DNA of 12,488 bases from NCBI GenBank assembly GCA_902772945.1, contig CACYCU010000139.1:1-12488 (forward strand), written 5' to 3'. Source of the stretch: an uncultured bacterium (GTDB lineage Bacteria; Cyanobacteriota; Vampirovibrionia; Gastranaerophilales; Gastranaerophilaceae). The notes under the pieces are model-generated. The model was not told where the DNA came from. It saw only the letters and a list, made by a program, of their open reading frames with translations, and did no database searches. The translations under genes and the position numbers were made by a program. This document shows, in pieces, positions 7,513-12,488 of this stretch; position 1 is the first letter of the stretch; the number at the start of each line of letters is the position of its first letter.

Positions 7513-8187
7513 TTACATAACCGGAACATCAACAGGGTCTGTTAAAATAACTTTTAAAACTTCTCCGTTTTGGAGGTTAACTTCTTTACCTTTTTTTATC
7601 ATGTCAGCAAAGAAGTCATAAACATAATAAGAACCGCCTCCGATAGCGCCTCCGACAGCACCGACGCCTGTCATCAATTGGTCAGCCACAATGATATCGT
7701 CAAATACATCTCCGCCCCATTCTGTACAAGTTTTTGTAATATCTTTTGTTTTGTGCCAATTTTCAACTAAAGCATCTTTATAACCTTTAGACCCTGCAAT
7801 ACCTCCGTCAAGAGTTAAGTCTTCTCTGCCGACAACAGCCATAGATAGGGGTAACTGTCTTCCGTTTGGAGTGACTACATGGTCAAAATCTAAGTATAAA
7901 ACTGCACCCTTTGAAAATCTTTTTGAACCCTCAATTCTTCTTACAGTACCTCTAACAAGAGAACCCATCGGTAATATTACATCAGAATCCGCCGTCTGGT
8001 CTGTTATAAGAATTGCACTAAATTCAGAACCGGCTTGGTTTACAAGAGTTGATACCGGCGTTGTTAATTGCAGCTCAAATTGGGTGCCGGCAGGAATTCT
8101 CTTGGTCTTTGCTTTTGCGTTAAATGGCGCTGATATTGAAACTTGCGCAAATATTAATAGTGATAAAATTATTGCTATATATCTCAT
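7513..8187 (-). CDS. Exported beta-rich protein of unknown function
   Basis: A 224-aa protein, first in the five-gene operon. It has a clear signal peptide (MRYIAIILSLLIFAQVSISA, cleavage near residue 20 or 24). The mature part begins with RIPAGTQFELQLTTPVST and continues with ILPMGSLVRGTVRRI and PNGRQLPL. This pattern of 'IPAGT ... P.GS ... G' turns between beta strands resembles the VirB10/TrbI-like beta-barrel domain also seen in stand-alone exported proteins; I give this only as weak similarity. Residues 168-195 hold a Gly-rich stretch (GVGAVGGAIGGGSYY) that could insert in a membrane. The start is supported by GAAGGAG eight bases before ATG 8187. Why an envelope protein should lead an operon with RNA-acting enzymes is unclear. 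Confidence 0.85.
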   Translation of the reverse strand: MRYIAIILSLLIFAQVSISAPFNAKAKTKRIPAGTQFELQLTTPVSTLVNQAGSEFSAILITDQTADSDVILPMGSLVRGTVRRIEGSKRFSKGAVLYLDFDHVVTPNGRQLPLSMAVVGREDLTLDGGIAGSKGYKDALVENWHKTKDITKTCTEWGGDVFDDIIVADQLMTGVGAVGGAIGGGSYYVYDFFADMIKKGKEVNLQNGEVLKVILTDPVDVPVM

Positions 8188-8208
8188 ATAAAAATCTCCT
8201 TCTTTTAT

Positions 8209-8238
8209 ATATTACTATAACGATTTACATTTTTGCAA
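8209..8238 (-). promoter_or_regulatory. Possible promoter of the five-gene operon
   Basis: On the - strand, TTGCAA (8238-8233), 18 bp, then TAATAT (8214-8209), followed by a leader carrying GAAGGAG before ATG 8187. TTGCAA reads the same on both strands and also serves the opposite promoter. The -10 match is moderate, but a promoter must lie in this 79-bp gap, because the gene on the other side diverges. Confidence 0.5.
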
Positions 8239-8260
8239 TAATTTAACAATATTGTATAAT
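8233..8260 (+). promoter_or_regulatory. Promoter of the cytoplasmic TPR gene
   Basis: TTGCAA (8233-8238), 16 bp, TATAAT (8255-8260), preceded by ATTG as in the promoter at 2018-2045. ATG 8267 begins seven bases after the -10 box, where transcription would start, so the mRNA may have no leader. Confidence 0.65.
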
Positions 8261-8266
8261 TATGTT

Positions 8267-9193
8267 ATGTCAAAAATAGATAGAATTGAGGAACTGCAGA
8301 ATATATTAAAAGAAGATAAAACAGATTTTCAAGCTCGAAGAGAGCTTGCTGTTTTGCTTTTGGATTCTAATTTTCCGGAAGAAGCTATGCAAAATTTTCT
8401 CTATCTTTCGAAAATTTTTAATACAGATAGCAGTATTTTTTATAACCTAGGCATAACTTATGAAAAATTAAAAGAACTTGATAAAGCTGAAAATGCATAT
8501 CTAAAAGCTATTGAACTTGCACCGGAAGAGATAGATTCTCAGTATAATCTCGGGCTTGTATATATTGATAAGCATGAATACGAAAAAGCCATTGATTGTT
8601 TTGAAAAAGTATTAGAAAAAGATAACAAAGATTCAAATTCATATTTCTCTTCAGGACTTTGCTATCTGAAGCTGAATAAGCTGGATGCTGCAAAATATTA
8701 TTTTCAAAGAACAATTGAGTTAAATGATGAAGATATTTATGCGCATTTTTATTTAGCAAATGTTTTAAAAGAGCAAGGCGAGCTGGATGGTGCAAGAGAA
8801 AATCTTTATAAAGTTTTGGAAATATCTCCTGATTACAGCTGGGCATATTTTAATTTGGCTTCTATGGATTATGAGGTAGGCTTTGTTGAAGGAGCAATAG
8901 ATAATCTTGAAAAAACTTTGGAATATAACCCAAAAGATATTGATGCATATAAAATTTATGCAAAAATATTAACAAAAGAAAATGAAACGGATAAAGCTTT
9001 GGAAATTGTGAAACGTGCTATAGAAAATTGTCCTTCAGAGGGCGATCTATATTATATTTTGGCACAAATAAATAAATTAAACGGCTCAAATTCTGAATAT
9101 ATAAAAAACATGACAGAAGCATTAAAATGCTCATCTACTCTTTCGATTGCTCCAAAATTAATAAAAAAAGAAATGGATGAGTTTCTAAAATAA
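8267..9193 (+). CDS. Cytoplasmic tetratricopeptide repeat (TPR) protein
   Basis: A 308-aa protein made almost wholly of TPR repeats, about eight units of 34 residues between residues 20 and 290. Typical signatures are SIFYNLGITYEKLKELDKAE, SQYNLGLVYIDKHEYEKAID and AYFNLASMDYEVGFVEGAID, each followed by the helix-B pattern AIELAP or VLEISP. There is no signal peptide or membrane helix, so it is probably a cytoplasmic scaffold for protein contacts; no partner can be named. The frame is open back to TTG 8252, but the five extra codons run through the -10 box TATAAT, so ATG 8267 is chosen. No Shine-Dalgarno sequence is present. The MFS gene begins 47 bp downstream and may be partly cotranscribed. 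Confidence 0.88.
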   Translation: MSKIDRIEELQNILKEDKTDFQARRELAVLLLDSNFPEEAMQNFLYLSKIFNTDSSIFYNLGITYEKLKELDKAENAYLKAIELAPEEIDSQYNLGLVYIDKHEYEKAIDCFEKVLEKDNKDSNSYFSSGLCYLKLNKLDAAKYYFQRTIELNDEDIYAHFYLANVLKEQGELDGARENLYKVLEISPDYSWAYFNLASMDYEVGFVEGAIDNLEKTLEYNPKDIDAYKIYAKILTKENETDKALEIVKRAIENCPSEGDLYYILAQINKLNGSNSEYIKNMTEALKCSSTLSIAPKLIKKEMDEFLK

Positions 9194-9205
9194 TATTCAG
9201 ATGAA

Positions 9206-9234
9206 TTGATAAAAATTTTTGTTTGCTTTTTAAT
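9206..9234 (+). promoter_or_regulatory. Possible promoter of the MFS transporter gene
   Basis: TTGATA (9206-9211), 17 bp, TTTAAT (9229-9234), then six bases to ATG 9241. The geometry equals that of the TPR genes at 8267 and 12156. It lies in the 47-bp gap after the TPR gene, so the MFS gene could have both read-through and its own leaderless transcript. Confidence 0.45.
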
Positions 9235-9240
9235 TTTTGT

Positions 9241-10407
9241 ATGAATGAAAGTTTATCCCAAGATAAAAAACCTCTTATTTGGCTAAGCGGAGGACATTTC
9301 GTTAATGATATTTATACCGGAGTATTAAACCCGATAATGCCGTTTTTGGCTGCAAAATTAGGAATATCAATGGCTTTTGCAACTGTTATTCTAACAATAT
9401 CACATGTTTTTTCATCGTTGCTTCAACCTATTTTCGGCTTTTTTGCAGACAGCTTAAACAAAAGATTATTTATATTTTGGGGACTTTTATTATCTTCAAT
9501 ATTTATTCCGTTTTCGGTAATTTCAGATAGAATCGGTATGTTGATTTTGTGCATTGCATTGGGAAGTGTTGGCTCAAGCTTTTTTCATCCTCAAGCACTT
9601 GGATTAACTTCATATTTTTCAAAAGATTATAATGCTTCTAAGGTAATGGCTATTTTCATTGCAATGGGAACTGCAGGATATTCTTTAGGTCCCTTGGTGT
9701 CAGGTGGTATAACACAATTTCTTGGGATGCATAAAATACCATTAATCTCTTTATTGGGTGTCTTTTGGGCATTTATTATGTTTAAATTTGTTCCAAAAAT
9801 ATCTAATGGAAATTATTTGTTGCAAAAGATTAAATTTAAAGAAGCATTTAAATCTATTCTTTCTAATAAAAAATTAAATATATTGAATATCATTGCAATG
9901 CTCAAAACAATGGTAAATTCATCTTGTTTTATATTATTACCGTTTTTGTGGAAAAATATTGGCTATAAACCTTTGTATATAGGTTTTGCTTTATTTATTT
10001 TTATATTTGCAGGCGGAGTGGGCTCTTTTGCAAGTAGCTTTGTTGAAAAGAAGGTAGGTACTCAAAATGTATTTTATATCTCTATGATTTCAACTCTGCC
10101 TTTGATGGTTTTATTTATAATGTTTTACAGAGTGTTCCCTTTGTTATCACTAATTATATTTGTAATAATGGGATTTGTTACAATGTTGGCGACACCAATA
10201 ACCATGCTTATGGCACAGAACGTCTTACCTCAATATAAAAGTATAATATCCGGTTTTATAAATGGTTTTTCATGGGGAATTGTTGCGATTATAATGTCCG
10301 CCCTCGGCTTTGTTGCACAAAACTGCGGTATAACAAAAGTCCTGCTTGTAGTCTCAATCATACCTGCCATATGTTCAATTATGGTCAAAGAACTGTTTAA
10401 AGATTAG
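9241..10407 (+). CDS. MFS transporter, fosmidomycin-resistance (Fsr) type
   Basis: A 388-aa inner-membrane transporter of the major facilitator superfamily, expected to have 12 helices and to exchange its substrate against protons. Family marks of the Fsr group are visible: GGHFVNDIYTGVLNPIMPFL at residues 17-36, QPIFGFFADSLNKR (62-75, the loop 2-3 motif A region), GSSFFHPQALG (111-121) and, late in the protein, ATPITMLMAQNVLPQ. Fsr itself exports fosmidomycin in E. coli; the natural substrate here is unknown and need not be a drug. An upstream TTG at 9223 is in frame, but ATG 9241 gives the normal N-terminus and sits six bases after a -10-like TTTAAT. No Shine-Dalgarno sequence. The TAG (10405-10407) overlaps the stop codon of the convergent 93-aa gene. 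Confidence 0.9.
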   Translation: MNESLSQDKKPLIWLSGGHFVNDIYTGVLNPIMPFLAAKLGISMAFATVILTISHVFSSLLQPIFGFFADSLNKRLFIFWGLLLSSIFIPFSVISDRIGMLILCIALGSVGSSFFHPQALGLTSYFSKDYNASKVMAIFIAMGTAGYSLGPLVSGGITQFLGMHKIPLISLLGVFWAFIMFKFVPKISNGNYLLQKIKFKEAFKSILSNKKLNILNIIAMLKTMVNSSCFILLPFLWKNIGYKPLYIGFALFIFIFAGGVGSFASSFVEKKVGTQNVFYISMISTLPLMVLFIMFYRVFPLLSLIIFVIMGFVTMLATPITMLMAQNVLPQYKSIISGFINGFSWGIVAIIMSALGFVAQNCGITKVLLVVSIIPAICSIMVKELFKD

Positions 10408-10685
10408 GCTTTGTAATCAATTTTGTTTCTTTCAAGTTCTTGAGCTTGCATTTTGGCAAACATTTTTTCTTGTAAATAAGCTATTTTATATAAAAGACTA
10501 TTTGATGCTAAATCCAAAGAATATTTTTGATCTAATTTATGCAACATGTTCAAATCATGTTCACCGCCAAATGTATGCGCTTGACTAACTGCACTGAGCA
10601 TATTATTCGCAGCTTGCATTGACTGAAATGCCGCATTATTCATTGTATTAATGGCCTCAAAACGGGCAATAGACGATACTAACAT
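10404..10685 (-). CDS. Small helical protein of unknown function
   Basis: A 93-aa protein rich in Met, Ala, Gln and Asn, starting MLVSSIARFEAINTMNNAAF. It appears all-helical: an amphipathic N-terminal half (about 1-36, with regularly spaced Met and Ala), a short GGEH turn near residue 40, and a charged second helix (45-90). No signal peptide, membrane segment or catalytic motif is seen. The gene is well supported: GGAG seven bases before ATG 10685 and a good promoter at 10707-10735. It looks like a stand-alone gene with strong expression signals. The fold could suit a small secreted or oligomeric protein, but I do not recognise it. Confidence 0.75.
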   Translation of the reverse strand: MLVSSIARFEAINTMNNAAFQSMQAANNMLSAVSQAHTFGGEHDLNMLHKLDQKYSLDLASNSLLYKIAYLQEKMFAKMQAQELERNKIDYKA

Positions 10686-10706
10686 TAACCTTCTCCTAGT
10701 ATATTT

Positions 10707-10735
10707 ATTCTAAACTACTTTAAATAAAAAATCAA
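10707..10735 (-). promoter_or_regulatory. Promoter of the 93-aa protein gene
   Basis: On the - strand, TTGATT (10735-10730), a 17-bp spacer, TAGAAT (10712-10707). Transcription would start near 10700, leaving a leader of about 15 nt with GGAGAAGG before ATG 10685. Confidence 0.6.
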
Positions 10736-10870
10736 CCATTAAGTTTTGTAACAAAAATAATAAATGCTGAAATTAGATACTTTTTATATACTTTATATAT
10801 ATACATTAAATAAGACGAGAGATATTAAGAGAGAGACATTTTATTCCTATTCCTTCCTAAAAACAAGTTT

Positions 10871-10894
10871 GCCCCCAAGTGGGGCTTTTTTTTT
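10871..10894 (+). terminator. Intrinsic terminator, + strand, with no adjacent + strand gene
   Basis: A GCCCC stem (10871-10875), loop CAAGT, GGGGC (10881-10885), then nine Ts. On the - strand the hairpin is followed only by AAACTTGTTTTT, so it would be a weaker terminator for the HAD gene, whose TAA lies at 10895-10893. The nearest + strand gene, the MFS transporter, ends 464 bases upstream. The 185 bases from 10686 to 10870 are very AT-rich, include a TATATATA run at 10793-10803 and a purine-rich stretch at 10814-10838, and hold no convincing coding region. Confidence 0.8.
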
Positions 10895-11585
10895 AGTCAA
10901 AAATATTTTTGTCAATTTCGTTAAAATTATGAATTATTTGAGAAATATACGGTATTTTTTTGTATAGCTCAACAGATTCCATTGATGCAATTGCAATAAT
11001 TTTACCGGCACCGGCTCTGTGGGCTGATTCAAGGCCTGATATAGCATCTTCAATAACTACGCATTCTGAAGGGGTAAGATTTATATTCTTTGCAGCTTTG
11101 ATATAAATGTCAGGAGCCGGTTTGCCTGGGATTTTGCCGTCATCATAGACAATTTGACTTAGATTAAACCATTTTTCAAGGTTAAAAGTTTCGATAAAAA
11201 AATCAACATTTTTTTTATCAGACATGGTAGCTATAGTGTGCGGTATATTTTGTTGTGTTAAGAAGTCTAAAAAGTTTGTTGCACCGGGTGCAAGAACAGT
11301 ATTCTTTTTATCTTTTCTGCACATTTCTCGATAGACGGCTTCTTTTTCCTGTCCGAGTTCTTCGACAAGTTTTTTGTCAGGTTTTTTACCTATTAAGTAT
11401 GAAATAATATCTTCATTTGTCCTGCCAAACATATGTTCGCGCATTTCATCATCTGTAAACGGATAAGCTCTTACTCGTTTTGAGAATTCTCTCCATGCTT
11501 CAAGATGTTTTTCGGAATCAAAAAATAGTGTCCCGTTAAAATCAAAAATTATTCCCTTGATCTTTGAGTTTATTATAGTGTTCAA
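10893..11585 (-). CDS. HAD-superfamily phosphatase, beta-phosphoglucomutase-like
   Basis: A 230-aa HAD-family hydrolase or phosphomutase with a helical cap (about 25-95). Motif I is DFNGTL: nucleophile D15 is present, but the usual second Asp, the general acid/base, is N17. Motif II is IATMSD (T120), motif III GKPAP (K155), and motif IV VVIEDAISGLESAHRAG (E179, D180). Apart from N17 this is the beta-phosphoglucomutase-like subfamily that acts on small sugar phosphates; the Asn may reduce or alter turnover. The start is TTG 11585, supported by AAAGG six bases upstream; no ATG is available before motif I. The gene overlaps the end of the upstream TPR gene by 44 bases in another frame, so the two are cotranscribed. 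Confidence 0.88.
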   Translation of the reverse strand: MNTIINSKIKGIIFDFNGTLFFDSEKHLEAWREFSKRVRAYPFTDDEMREHMFGRTNEDIISYLIGKKPDKKLVEELGQEKEAVYREMCRKDKKNTVLAPGATNFLDFLTQQNIPHTIATMSDKKNVDFFIETFNLEKWFNLSQIVYDDGKIPGKPAPDIYIKAAKNINLTPSECVVIEDAISGLESAHRAGAGKIIAIASMESVELYKKIPYISQIIHNFNEIDKNIFD

Positions 11586-12156
11586 GATATACCTTTGCCT
11601 CTTTTTCTTTGTTTAATTTTTTTAAAACGTAAGCTAAGTTGTAATGAAAATCCGGTATTGTATTTCTTAAATCTACAGCATTATATAGTTCGTATTTTGC
11701 TTTTGAAAATTTTCCAAGCTCTATATATGCGCATGCCAGATTATAGTGAGCATATGAATATTCGGGTTTTATTTTTATCGCTTTTTTATATTCTTCAATA
11801 GCCATATTAACTTTGCCCTCTTGCAGGTATGTATTTGCAAGGTTGTAGTATGCTTTATAATATTTTTCATCAGTTTGTATAGCTTTTTTGTACATAAATT
11901 GGGCTTCAGAAAGTTTTCCCTGATCTTGTAAAATGTTGCCTATAAGCAGCCAATTTTGAGCTGAGCGCTGATCGTCAGGAATACTTAAAAATAAGTTTTG
12001 CGCTTGTTGAATTTCATTTTGAGCGTACAAAACATTTGCCTCATTAGAAATATTAAGCCATTCTTCAGGCTGTTCAAACTTTTGTTTTTCCTTTGCGCCA
12101 AAAGATGGGCATGCAAAAGCTACTAAAATTATTAACATTAAAAATTTTTTCTTCAT
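11542..12156 (-). CDS. Exported TPR protein
   Basis: A 204-aa protein beginning with a signal peptide (MKKKFLMLIILVAFACPSFG, cleavage near residue 20) followed by about five TPR units (about 30-195), for example AYYNLANTYLQEGKVNMAIE and AHYNLACAYIELGKFSKAK. It probably acts outside the cytoplasmic membrane as a scaffold. The Cys in AFAC at residue 16 is not a good lipobox. The frame is open to 12192, but the 12 extra codons cross the -10 box TATAAT (12168-12163), so ATG 12156 is chosen; it lies six bases after that box and has no Shine-Dalgarno sequence. It is first in a two-gene operon with the HAD gene. Confidence 0.87.
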   Translation of the reverse strand: MKKKFLMLIILVAFACPSFGAKEKQKFEQPEEWLNISNEANVLYAQNEIQQAQNLFLSIPDDQRSAQNWLLIGNILQDQGKLSEAQFMYKKAIQTDEKYYKAYYNLANTYLQEGKVNMAIEEYKKAIKIKPEYSYAHYNLACAYIELGKFSKAKYELYNAVDLRNTIPDFHYNLAYVLKKLNKEKEAKVYLEHYNKLKDQGNNF

Positions 12157-12162
12157 ATTTAA

Positions 12163-12192
12163 ATTATAGAATAAATAATTTAATTTATCCAA
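12163..12192 (-). promoter_or_regulatory. Promoter of the exported TPR/HAD operon
   Basis: On the - strand, TTGGAT (12192-12187), 18 bp, a perfect TATAAT (12168-12163), then six bases to ATG 12156, suggesting a leaderless mRNA. Its -35 box is one base from the -35 box of the opposite promoter at 12194. Confidence 0.6.
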
Positions 12193-12193
12193 T

Positions 12194-12221
12194 TTGACTT
12201 GTAAAAAAAATAACTGATAAT
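12194..12221 (+). promoter_or_regulatory. Promoter of a candidate small RNA
   Basis: TTGACT (12194-12199), 16 bp, GATAAT (12216-12221, preceded by T). A perfect inverted repeat, AATAAC (12209-12214) and GTTATT (12222-12227), brackets the -10 box and could be an operator. It points to a short non-coding stretch ending in a terminator. Confidence 0.5.
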
Positions 12222-12227
12222 GTTATT

Positions 12228-12274
12228 GATGTCTCTTACCCGCATCTGAACTCCTTGGTGCGGGCTTTATTTTT
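12228..12274 (+). ncRNA. Candidate small RNA with a CUCCUU loop
   Basis: Transcription from the promoter at 12194-12221 would start near 12228 and end in the T-tract at 12266-12274, giving roughly 45-50 nt. No coding sequence fits. Almost all of it is one hairpin: CCCGCATC (12239-12246) pairs with GGTGCGGG (12257-12264, one G-U pair), exposing the 10-nt loop TGAACTCCTT. The loop contains the anti-Shine-Dalgarno core CTCCTT. Its 8-nt complement AAGGAGTT occurs exactly at the ribosome binding site of the BI-1/YccA gene (2057-2064). It could equally be a stray terminator. No family is recognised. Confidence 0.35.
12239..12274 (+). terminator. Intrinsic terminator, + strand
   Basis: An 8-bp stem (CCCGCATC with GGTGCGGG), a 10-nt loop, then CTTTATTTTT. 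On the - strand no T-tract follows, so it works for + strand transcripts only. No + strand gene lies upstream, except the candidate small RNA it would end. Confidence 0.7.
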
Positions 12275-12276
12275 GC

Positions 12277-12299
12277 AAAAAAAAGAGGCATTAAGCCTC
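12277..12299 (-). terminator. Intrinsic terminator of the glycine-rich protein gene
   Basis: On the - strand, GAGGC (12299-12295), loop TTAAT, GCCTC (12289-12285), then eight Ts (12284-12277). It lies 40 bases after the stop codon of the edge gene and ends its transcript. The + strand side, followed by AATTTTT, could terminate weakly as well. Confidence 0.8.
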
Positions 12300-12303
12300 A
12301 ATT

Positions 12304-12335
12304 TTTACACTACACAATCACATTTACACTACACA
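12304..12335. repeat. 13-bp direct repeat, two copies
   Basis: TTTACACTACACA occurs at 12304-12316 and again at 12323-12335, a period of 19 bp. It lies between the stop of the glycine-rich gene and its terminator, so it would be transcribed in the 3' untranslated region. Confidence 0.7.
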
Positions 12336-12338
12336 CAA

Positions 12339-12488
12339 TTATTTAGATCCGGCTATTGCCGCTAACACTCCACCTATAGCACCGATTGCCATACCCCAGG
12401 CTGTTCTGCTCTTAGATGCTATTCCAAGTGCCTTGCCTGCTATTTTTGATAATCCAAAGATACCACCGCCGACAACCATACCGCCTGC
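12339..12488 (-). CDS. C-terminus of a glycine-rich, probably membrane-inserting protein (5' end outside window)
   Basis: A partial frame of 49 residues reaching the window edge and ending in TAA (12341-12339). It is dominated by Gly, Ala and Ile, with glycine-zipper spacing: AGGMVVGGGIFGLSKIAGK, then a short polar stretch (SKSRTAW), then AIGAIGGVLAAIAGSK at the C-terminus. Two short hydrophobic helices joined by a basic turn would be expected. A glycine-zipper membrane protein or a bacteriocin-like peptide would both fit; neither can be chosen without the N-terminus. It is followed by a two-copy repeat and a good intrinsic terminator, which supports it as a real gene. Confidence 0.65.
   Translation of the reverse strand, partial: AGGMVVGGGIFGLSKIAGKALGIASKSRTAWGMAIGAIGGVLAAIAGSK

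Noticed and set aside
10764..10967. A 67-codon + strand reading frame
   Set aside because: It runs through the terminator hairpin and into the antisense of the HAD gene, with no ribosome binding site or protein-like composition.
12106..12156. A lipoprotein signal at AFAC in the exported TPR protein
   Set aside because: Ala at -3 and Phe at -2 are a poor lipobox; an ordinary cleavable signal peptide fits better.
12209..12227. AATAAC/GTTATT as a separate terminator hairpin
   Set aside because: It is only six AT-rich pairs with no T-tract; it is better read as a possible operator around a -10 box.

Overview
This is an AT-rich, compactly coded bacterial window without tRNA, rRNA, CRISPR or mobile elements. 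It carries eleven recognisable complete genes and two genes cut by the window edges. The best guess for the source is a non-photosynthetic relative of Cyanobacteria (Gastranaerophilales/Melainabacteria type, often gut-dwelling). This guess is inference. It rests on the low GC, on a fused radical-SAM/DUF2344 protein directly upstream of an RNase E/G gene (a cyanobacterial-looking arrangement; Firmicutes usually keep the two domains as separate genes), and on the lack of photosynthesis genes. No rRNA or marker gene in the window proves it.

Left part (1-2800): the end of an unrecognised + strand gene meets, tail to tail, a 593-aa exporter-type ABC protein on the - strand. That gene diverges from a + strand Bax inhibitor-1/YccA-family membrane protein, and the two 5' ends share a short regulatory region.

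Middle (2801-8187, - strand): a tightly packed five-gene operon, read right to left. It encodes a secreted 224-aa beta-rich protein, an 842-aa B12-binding-type radical SAM protein fused to DUF2344, RNase E/G, a 91-aa membrane protein that starts at a TTG inside the end of the RNase gene, and a 76-aa protein with a prepilin-like N-terminus. Gaps are 12 nt or less, or overlaps, at every junction, so translational coupling is likely. Processing or modification of RNA and two small envelope proteins are thus expressed together.

Right part (8188-12488): a + strand pair, a cytoplasmic TPR protein followed by a fosmidomycin-resistance-type MFS transporter, converges on a 93-aa protein of unknown function. 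Next come a - strand pair, an exported TPR protein overlapping a HAD phosphatase, and at the right edge the C-terminus of a glycine-rich membrane protein.

Three features stand out beyond the genes. First, several genes lack a Shine-Dalgarno sequence and have a -10 box exactly six bases before the ATG, which suggests leaderless mRNAs. Second, two + strand intrinsic terminators have no + strand gene just upstream; one follows a good promoter by a few tens of bases and presents a CUCCUU loop, making it a small-RNA candidate. Third, all three convergent gene pairs overlap or abut at their stop codons, with no terminator between them.
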